Origin: Lactiplantibacillus dongliensis
Lineage (GTDB): Bacteria; Bacillota; Bacilli; Lactobacillales; Lactobacillaceae
Direction of reading: 5' to 3'
Assembly (NCBI RefSeq): GCF_005405105.1
Contig: NZ_BJDK01000007.1
Coordinates: 1 to 64,000 of the forward strand
DNA length: 64,000 nucleotides
In this document: positions 59,481-64,000 of the stretch, one piece after another
How the letters are laid out: each line of letters opens with the position of its first letter
Position numbering within the stretch: position 1 is the stretch's first letter
Program-made: the position numbers and the translations under genes
The notes under the pieces: model-generated
The model's input: the letters and a program-made list of their open reading frames with translations, nothing else
Databases searched by the model: none
Told to the model about the DNA's origin: nothing

Positions 59481-60133
59481 TGCATCAACCACCCAGCCGT
59501 CCGCATCGCCGTAACCGTTCGCTGATAATCATTACTCTGTGCCAACATCGAGATCACAGCGGCACCAGCGACCCCTGTTTGGGCCAAAGCAGGAAGTTGG
59601 TCTTCCGTAATCCCACCAATCGCCACGATTGGTCGGCTTGAAGCCGTCACTAATTCCTGCAAGTTAGCGAGACCGACCACCGGATCAGCATCAGCTTTTG
59701 AGCTAGTTGGAAAGATTGGGCCACTACCGAGATAGGCTAGGCCAGCAACTTGATTGGCTACTCGCACTTCCGCTAACGTTGAACAGGACAACCCAATAAA
59801 CATCTGCTGACTAACTGCCGTGACCACCTGTTGGATACCCGTGTCACTTTGCCCGACATGAATGCCATCCGCACCAAGCGCCAACGCTAAGTCAACATCA
59901 TCATCCACAATAAACGGGACGCCAGCAGCCTCACACAACGTATGCAATTGTTTTCCTAACGCTAAACGTTCACTGGCCGTTAATCGACTAGCTCCTTTAT
60001 CTCGATACTGAAAAGCGGTGATACCAGCCGCTAGTGCGCGCTTTAAAACGGTCGTTAACCGCTGACCCGGTATATCTTGCGTCCCACAGACAAAATAAGC
60101 GGCTAATTGCTTTTGGTCGAAGTTAATTGACAT
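59477..60133 (-). CDS. thiE: Thiamine-phosphate synthase ThiE
   Basis: 218 residues of the ThiE TIM barrel: AAYFVCGTQDIPG, FQYRDKGASRLT, FIVDDDVDLALALGADGIHVGQSD, GSGPIFPTSSKADADPVVG and IVAIGGI. It joins HMP-PP and thiazole phosphate to thiamine phosphate. It overlaps thiD by 11 bases and cytX by four, so the operon is tightly coupled. Confidence 0.95.
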   Translation of the reverse strand: MSINFDQKQLAAYFVCGTQDIPGQRLTTVLKRALAAGITAFQYRDKGASRLTASERLALGKQLHTLCEAAGVPFIVDDDVDLALALGADGIHVGQSDTGIQQVVTAVSQQMFIGLSCSTLAEVRVANQVAGLAYLGSGPIFPTSSKADADPVVGLANLQELVTASSRPIVAIGGITEDQLPALAQTGVAGAAVISMLAQSNDYQRTVTAMRTAGWLMQ

Positions 60134-60950
60134 ATTTAGTCACCGCCTGACTAGGTTGTACCCAGTGGTTTAATGGCCCATGACCATGGCCAACTTGAAT
60201 CGTATCCGCAATCGCTGCTGCGACGAACCCTTTAGCCGTTTGAATCGCCGTTGCCATGGGTACCCCTTTGGCTAATTCAGCCGTTAAACAAGCTGATAAC
60301 GTATCACCAGTGCCGTGTGTCCGGATTGTGTTGGTTCGCGGTGCCGACAGCCAGAATGATTGCCCGTCTGCCAGCAACACGAAATCGCTGGCGGTTTGTG
60401 GATTAGCACCATGCCCCCCTTTAATAATGACGTTTTTTGCGCCTAATGCTTGGAGCGCATGCCCCGCCGCAATCATCCCCTTAGTATCGGTAATCTTCAG
60501 CCCAGTTAAGGCCTCTGCTTCCGGTAAATTAGGGGTGACAACGGTTGCTAACGGCACCAACTCATCCCGCACCGTGGCAATCGCAGCTGACGCCAGTAAC
60601 GCAGCGCCCCCCTTAGCAATCATCACCGGATCAACGGTCAATGGCCCGAAATCGACCCGCTTTAAATTTTCAACGACATTATGCACGTGTCCCGCATCCG
60701 CCAGCATCCCAGTTTTACAAGCCTTGATTTTAAAATCCGCTGCTAGTGACGCAAATTGCTCATCAACTAATTTGGTTGGCATCGCCATAAAGTCTTGCAC
60801 ACCAAGCGTGTTTTGCGCCGTGACCGCCACAACCACCGCTGTCCCAAAAACATGCCGTGCCTGCATCGTCTTTAAATCGGCCATCACACCAGCACCACCA
60901 CCACTATCAGTCCCAGCAATCGTCACTACTTGTGGAAATTCATTCACCAT
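60123..60950 (-). CDS. thiD: Hydroxymethylpyrimidine kinase / HMP-phosphate kinase ThiD
   Basis: 275 residues, starting most likely at the ATG at 60950 (GGGGT upstream). A second in-frame ATG 15 bases earlier is possible. VVTIAGTDSGGGAGVMADLKTM and the C-terminal RTHGTGDTLSACLTAELAKG (anion hole and catalytic Asp) mark the ribokinase-fold PfkB/ThiD family. It phosphorylates HMP twice for ThiE. Confidence 0.95.
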   Translation of the reverse strand: MVNEFPQVVTIAGTDSGGGAGVMADLKTMQARHVFGTAVVVAVTAQNTLGVQDFMAMPTKLVDEQFASLAADFKIKACKTGMLADAGHVHNVVENLKRVDFGPLTVDPVMIAKGGAALLASAAIATVRDELVPLATVVTPNLPEAEALTGLKITDTKGMIAAGHALQALGAKNVIIKGGHGANPQTASDFVLLADGQSFWLSAPRTNTIRTHGTGDTLSACLTAELAKGVPMATAIQTAKGFVAAAIADTIQVGHGHGPLNHWVQPSQAVTKYVN

Positions 60951-60976
60951 GTTACTACCCCGCATCCTTCTAAAAT

Positions 60977-61771
60977 TTAATCAACCACTGCAATTTTGCT
61001 TAATTCAGCTGGCGTTACCAAATGTAATTTATCAATCAACAACATTGCAAAGGTCCCTGGCCGACTAGCGGTTAATTGCGCCGCCACGAGCTCGCCAGTC
61101 CCCGCTAAAACGGTCGCTGCTGTCGCTGCGGCTGCCAGTAAATTTTGCGGTTGAACCGCGGCAAAAGCTGCCACAAGACTGGATAATAAGTCCCCGGAAC
61201 CCACATGCAATTGAAATAATTCAGTCCCATTGTGTACCCGAACAACTTGCTGACCATCCGTCACAATATCAGTGGCGCCCGATAAGACCACCACACAGTG
61301 ATACTTCTGCGCACAAGCCTGTGCCATCGCAACCAGATCGCCACTACCAGTCCCCGCATCAATACCTTTAGCCTGCCAATTCCAAGCTGCTAAAGCCGCA
61401 ATCTCACCCGCGTTACCGCGAATAACATCGGCGTGAACCGTCCGTAACAAGGTCTGCGCTGCTTGCAGGCGATACGGGACCGCCCCAACAGCGACTGGAT
61501 CAAGAATAACCGGTTTATGTTGCCGATTAGCCGCCGCACCAACAGCTCGCATCTGCGCTAACTGTAATTTAGTTAATGTCCCAAGATTCAAGCACACTGC
61601 GCCCGCAATTGTCACCATCGCTTCAGCTTCATCAACTTCCGCCGACATAATCGGCGAAGCACCTAGGGCATTTAACCCATTCGCCACATCTTGCACCGTG
61701 ACATCATTCGCCAGCGTTAAAACAATTGGATTCTGTTGCCGCAACGTCGTTAGTAAGTCTAAAGTCATCAT
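60977..61771 (-). CDS. thiM: Hydroxyethylthiazole kinase ThiM
   Basis: About 264 residues. Two adjacent ATGs (61771 and 61768) follow TAGGAGGA, and the second has better spacing. The longer frame begins inside the riboswitch terminator and is rejected. LTTLRQQNPIVLTLANDVTVQDVANGLNALGASPIM and the C-terminal GSGDLLSSLVAAF (catalytic segment) are typical. It phosphorylates the thiazole alcohol. First gene of the salvage operon. Confidence 0.94.
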   Translation of the reverse strand: MMTLDLLTTLRQQNPIVLTLANDVTVQDVANGLNALGASPIMSAEVDEAEAMVTIAGAVCLNLGTLTKLQLAQMRAVGAAANRQHKPVILDPVAVGAVPYRLQAAQTLLRTVHADVIRGNAGEIAALAAWNWQAKGIDAGTGSGDLVAMAQACAQKYHCVVVLSGATDIVTDGQQVVRVHNGTELFQLHVGSGDLLSSLVAAFAAVQPQNLLAAAATAATVLAGTGELVAAQLTASRPGTFAMLLIDKLHLVTPAELSKIAVVD

Positions 61772-61800
61772 TTTTCCTCCTATAATTCGGTCACGCCAAC

Positions 61801-61846
61801 AAAAAAGCGCCCACCGATTCAAAATTTCTTTGAACCAGTGGTCGCT
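61801..61846 (-). terminator. Terminator (expression platform) of the TPP riboswitch
   Basis: Minus-strand CCACTGGTTCAAAG/TTTGAATCGGTGG around AAAT, then GCGCTTTTTT, just upstream of the thiM ribosome-binding site. Confidence 0.88.
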
Positions 61847-61849
61847 AAA

Positions 61850-61955
61850 TAATCAGCTGTGACACTTTCCCTACGCAAGTCTGAACTTACAGGTTCAAAG
61901 GGATCGGTGTTAACTCACCATCTCAGCCCAGTCATGGACACCCCTAGTGTTTGTA
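61850..61955 (-). ncRNA. TPP riboswitch (THI element)
   Basis: Minus-strand conserved pieces in order: CTAGGGGTGTCC, GGGCTGAGA, ACACCGATCCCTTTGAACCTG, and CTTGCGTAGGGAA. These are the signature segments of the thiamine pyrophosphate aptamer. With TPP bound, the downstream terminator should form and shut off thiMDE-cytX. Confidence 0.96.
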
Positions 61956-62010
61956 TTAGTTTCAGTGTACCGGTTGTAAGCGTTACCGTCAATGAAGAGT
62001 AACATTTAAC

Positions 62011-62058
62011 TTGCCGCTACGGTTGGTCTGGAATGATGCTGACCCAACCAGAGTGGCA
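62011..62058. repeat. Remnant of a structured repeat (joined outer arms)
   Basis: TTGCCGCTACGGTTGGTC is followed directly by the opposite arm GACCCAACCAGAGTGGCA. The whole interior is lost. Lies between the larE terminator and the TPP riboswitch. Confidence 0.65.
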
Positions 62059-62059
62059 C

Positions 62060-62096
62060 AAAAAAAGAGCCTGGATTTTAATCCAGACTCCGAAGA
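62060..62096 (-). terminator. Terminator of the lar operon
   Basis: Minus-strand GGAGTCTGGATT/AATCCAGGCTC followed by seven T. Confidence 0.88.
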
Positions 62097-62107
62097 ACGA
62101 TTGCTGA

Positions 62108-62938
62108 TTAAGCAAAAGTTGCTAATTGTTGTTTTGTTAAGGTGTCGTTCATGCGACCACTACGGAAACCGCCTAAGTCTAAAGTAACATAACGGAAACC
62201 AAGCGCTTGCAACTTACGGTTAACACGGTCGTTGAAGACCAAGAAATCACCGATACGGGCTTCTGGTAATTCTACACGGGCGATATCACCATGGTAACGA
62301 ACCCGAACTGTTGGGAAGCCTAAGCTACGTAAGTACTTTTCAGCAGCCATCACTTGGGCGATGTTTTCATGAGTTAACGTGGTGCCATAAGGGAAGCGTG
62401 ATGAAACTGAGCAAGACGCAACTTTGTTCCAGTTGTTTAAGTCAAGTTCTTGGGCCAAAGCACGAACGTCAACCTTGAAGAAGTCAGCTTCTTGTAACAA
62501 GCTACGAGCGCCGGCTTCAGTCCGAGCTTTCAAGCCGGGACGGTAGTCTTGTTCGTCGTTTTTGATCATACCGTCTAAGACAGCGTCGCTACCGTTTTCA
62601 GTAGCTAAGTCGTTCAAACGTGTATAGAACATCTTCTTAGCATAGTACCAGCTATCAGCGGTGTTATGTTCAATATGTTCGTCACTCAAGTAGTCCAAAG
62701 TCGTGGTTTGGACATTAGCACCTAATTCTTCAGCTAAGCTAACGGCTTTGTCGAATTCTTCTTCAGTGAATAATTCAGAGTTAGCAACGACTGCGGTCAC
62801 GTTATCGCGACCTAAAACGTTTAAGGCCATCTTCAAAACGACCGTACTATCGATCCCGCCAGAAAATGCAACGGTGACCTTGTTCATCTTTTGTAATAAA
62901 TCTGTTAAAGCTGCTTTTTTTGCTGCTAAAGTTGTCAT
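62108..62938 (-). CDS. larE: LarE, sulfur insertase for the nickel-pincer cofactor
   Basis: 276 residues. The PP-loop SGGIDS (26-31) binds ATP, and Cys176 in NKVASCSVSS is the residue whose sulfur is sacrificed. LarE adenylates pyridinium-3,5-biscarboxylic acid mononucleotide and converts its carboxylates to thiocarboxylates, leaving dehydroalanine in the protein. The cofactor activates lactate racemase LarA. It follows larD by 34 bases and ends the operon. Confidence 0.97.
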   Translation of the reverse strand: MTTLAAKKAALTDLLQKMNKVTVAFSGGIDSTVVLKMALNVLGRDNVTAVVANSELFTEEEFDKAVSLAEELGANVQTTTLDYLSDEHIEHNTADSWYYAKKMFYTRLNDLATENGSDAVLDGMIKNDEQDYRPGLKARTEAGARSLLQEADFFKVDVRALAQELDLNNWNKVASCSVSSRFPYGTTLTHENIAQVMAAEKYLRSLGFPTVRVRYHGDIARVELPEARIGDFLVFNDRVNRKLQALGFRYVTLDLGGFRSGRMNDTLTKQQLATFA

Positions 62939-62972
62939 AATTAAAAGCCCTCTTCTATTTTATTTTTTTACT

Positions 62973-63686
62973 TTAAATTCCGAAAAAGCCATGCATGAAC
63001 CACGCGGCCACGGCTGCCCCAACGAAGGGGGCAATCCCAGGCACGATAATCCCATATTGCCAGTCGCTATCAGCTTTATTGGCAATTGGTAAAATCGCAT
63101 GCGCGATCCGGGGACCCATGTCTCGAGCCAGGTTCATCGCGAACCCAGTTGGACCACCAAGTCCCATCCCAATGGCCCAGACTAACAAGCCGACACCAAT
63201 TGGCACAACACCGGGTGTTTTGACTGTTGAAATAGCCAAAATACCGGAGATAAAGATAAAGGTATCAAAGAATTCCACGAAAAAGTTGCGTGGTAAATTC
63301 CGAACGGCTGGTGAGGTACAGAACAAGTTACGAATCGTAATTGGTGAAATCTCATCAGTCGAAGCTTTAAAGTGATCCGCATACATGATCCAAACAATCA
63401 CGGAACCAACCACCCCGCCTAAGACTTCGGCTACGGAATAAGGAATAAAATCAACCCATGGCAAGTTGCCCAATAGACATTGTGCTAAGACCATCGCCGG
63501 ATTAATGCAAACATTACCGAAAATAAATAAGGCGATACTAATCCCAAAACCCCAAGTCGTGATGGCAAAGATATGCCCGGAACCACGATATTTAGTCCCT
63601 TTAAGTACCGTACTACAGTGAACCCCAACCCCAAAAATAATCATCAAGGCTGTGCCCATAAACTCTGCTACTAATGCGTGAAACAA
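62973..63686 (-). CDS. larD: LarD, aquaglyceroporin-family lactate channel
   Basis: 237 residues from a TTG at 63686, seven bases after GGGAGAG, itself inside the larC end. Six membrane segments of the MIP family. The first pore motif is normal (CINPAMVLAQ) while the second reads NLARD rather than NPARD. In L. plantarum LarD passes lactic acid for the racemase system. It follows larC by four bases. Confidence 0.94.
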   Translation of the reverse strand: MFHALVAEFMGTALMIIFGVGVHCSTVLKGTKYRGSGHIFAITTWGFGISIALFIFGNVCINPAMVLAQCLLGNLPWVDFIPYSVAEVLGGVVGSVIVWIMYADHFKASTDEISPITIRNLFCTSPAVRNLPRNFFVEFFDTFIFISGILAISTVKTPGVVPIGVGLLVWAIGMGLGGPTGFAMNLARDMGPRIAHAILPIANKADSDWQYGIIVPGIAPFVGAAVAAWFMHGFFGI

Positions 63687-63690
63687 GTGA

Positions 63691-64000
63691 TTACTCTCCC
63701 TTCGCCAGTTGACCGGCTGCCGCCAAAGCCGCTTGGTAAACCGTCATTAGTGGAATTTGATGCTTGCGCGCCAATTGGGCACAATCATCAAATTCCGGTG
63801 TCTTTTTTTCAATATCATCATAGGTTGCCACTTTTAACTGCACCGCCCCATACGGTGTTTGGACCGTTTCAAAGTGCCGCTGCATAATGGCGCGTTGCCA
63901 AGTCTGATACCGTACCCCAATGGTGCTTGTCTCGGCTAAAATCAACTTGGTCAGCGCAGTTTTTGCGAGCGGATTACCTAAGACAGATAACTTTACCGCT
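63691..64000 (-). CDS. larC: LarC C-terminal part (nickel insertase), truncated by the window edge
   Basis: The frame is open from the window end to the stop at 63693-63691 and includes KLSVLGNPLAKTALTKLILA, ETSTIGVRYQTWQRAIMQRH and the Ala-rich end AALAAAGQLAKGE. LarC is the CTP-dependent cyclometallase that puts nickel into the pincer cofactor. In L. plantarum its gene is read as larC1/larC2 with a programmed frameshift. The shift site would lie upstream of this window, so only larC2 sequence is visible. Confidence 0.92.
   Translation of the reverse strand, partial: AVKLSVLGNPLAKTALTKLILAETSTIGVRYQTWQRAIMQRHFETVQTPYGAVQLKVATYDDIEKKTPEFDDCAQLARKHQIPLMTVYQAALAAAGQLAKGE

Noticed and set aside
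61772-61822. Longer start for thiM
   Set aside because: It would begin inside the riboswitch terminator hairpin. A strong ribosome-binding site stands before 61771/61768.
1-64000. CRISPR array
   Set aside because: The recurring units are 150-400 bp apart-standing elements with inverted symmetry, not short direct repeats with spacers, and no cas genes are present.
1-64000. Complete insertion sequence or prophage
   Set aside because: No transposase, integrase or phage structural gene is seen. The composite elements have inverted ends but encode nothing.

Overview
The window is chromosomal DNA from a lactic acid bacterium of the Lactiplantibacillus (Lactobacillus plantarum) group. The evidence is the lar nickel-pincer cofactor genes (larC end, larD, larE, with the sacrificial Cys176 of LarE), many PTS permeases of the lactose/cellobiose family, an oleate hydratase, an Hsp20 gene with a CIRCE element, and a TPP-riboswitch thiMDE-cytX operon. 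LarE is close to, but not identical with, the L. plantarum protein as I remember it, so a sister species is as likely as L. plantarum itself. Three parS-like 16-mers (5161, 37679, 54518) suggest the segment lies in the origin-proximal domain.

Layout. 1-6.4 kb: a GntR regulator, then a beta-glucoside unit (GH1 6-phospho-beta-glucosidase, EIIC, EIIB) and a small membrane protein. 6.5-15.4 kb: two flavin-rich reductases of the fumarate/acrylate/cinnamate-reductase type, each divergent from a LysR regulator, separated by an mntH-usp operon with a probable MntR operator. 15.4-24.3 kb: a Cys-cluster protein of unknown function, a secreted repeat protein, oleate hydratase, HAD phosphatase, YczE-like membrane protein, nucleoside deoxyribosyltransferase, aldo/keto reductase and a 35-residue membrane peptide. 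24.5-38.9 kb: an orphan EIIC, quinone oxidoreductase, ArsR with an MFS exporter, another MFS exporter, hsp20, PspC, GNAT, a P2-type ATPase, proline iminopeptidase, a YdbS/YdbT pair and an esterase. 38.9-44.6 kb: a cell-wall amino-sugar salvage locus (GntR, EIIC, MupG, MurQ, BadF-type kinase) with overlapping CcpA-type and GntR-type operators. 44.6-58.3 kb: amino-acid permease, Nudix, Crp/Fnr with a quinone reductase, GH5 glucanase, HIRAN-domain protein, glutamine-type ABC fusion, OppA-like lipoprotein, C26 amidotransferase and polysaccharide deacetylase. 58.3-64 kb: the TPP-controlled thiamine salvage operon and the end of the lar operon, which runs off the window.

The most unusual content is not a gene. 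At least fourteen copies or remnants of a structured intergenic repeat family are spread through the window. The intact form is a composite of about 405 bp. It has about 25-bp terminal inverted repeats and holds two modules (A and B) of different sequence. Each module can fold into the same shape: a long closing helix, a short conserved inner helix and two hairpins. Stem sequences differ between copies, but pairing is kept by compensatory changes. Three of the four intact composites are flanked by 7-11 bp direct repeats that abut the ends, as expected of target-site duplications. No transposase is present in the window, so these look like non-autonomous, MITE-like elements selected for secondary structure. 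Solo A copies, a C variant and a more distant D element also occur.

No rRNA, tRNA, CRISPR array, prophage or complete insertion sequence was seen.
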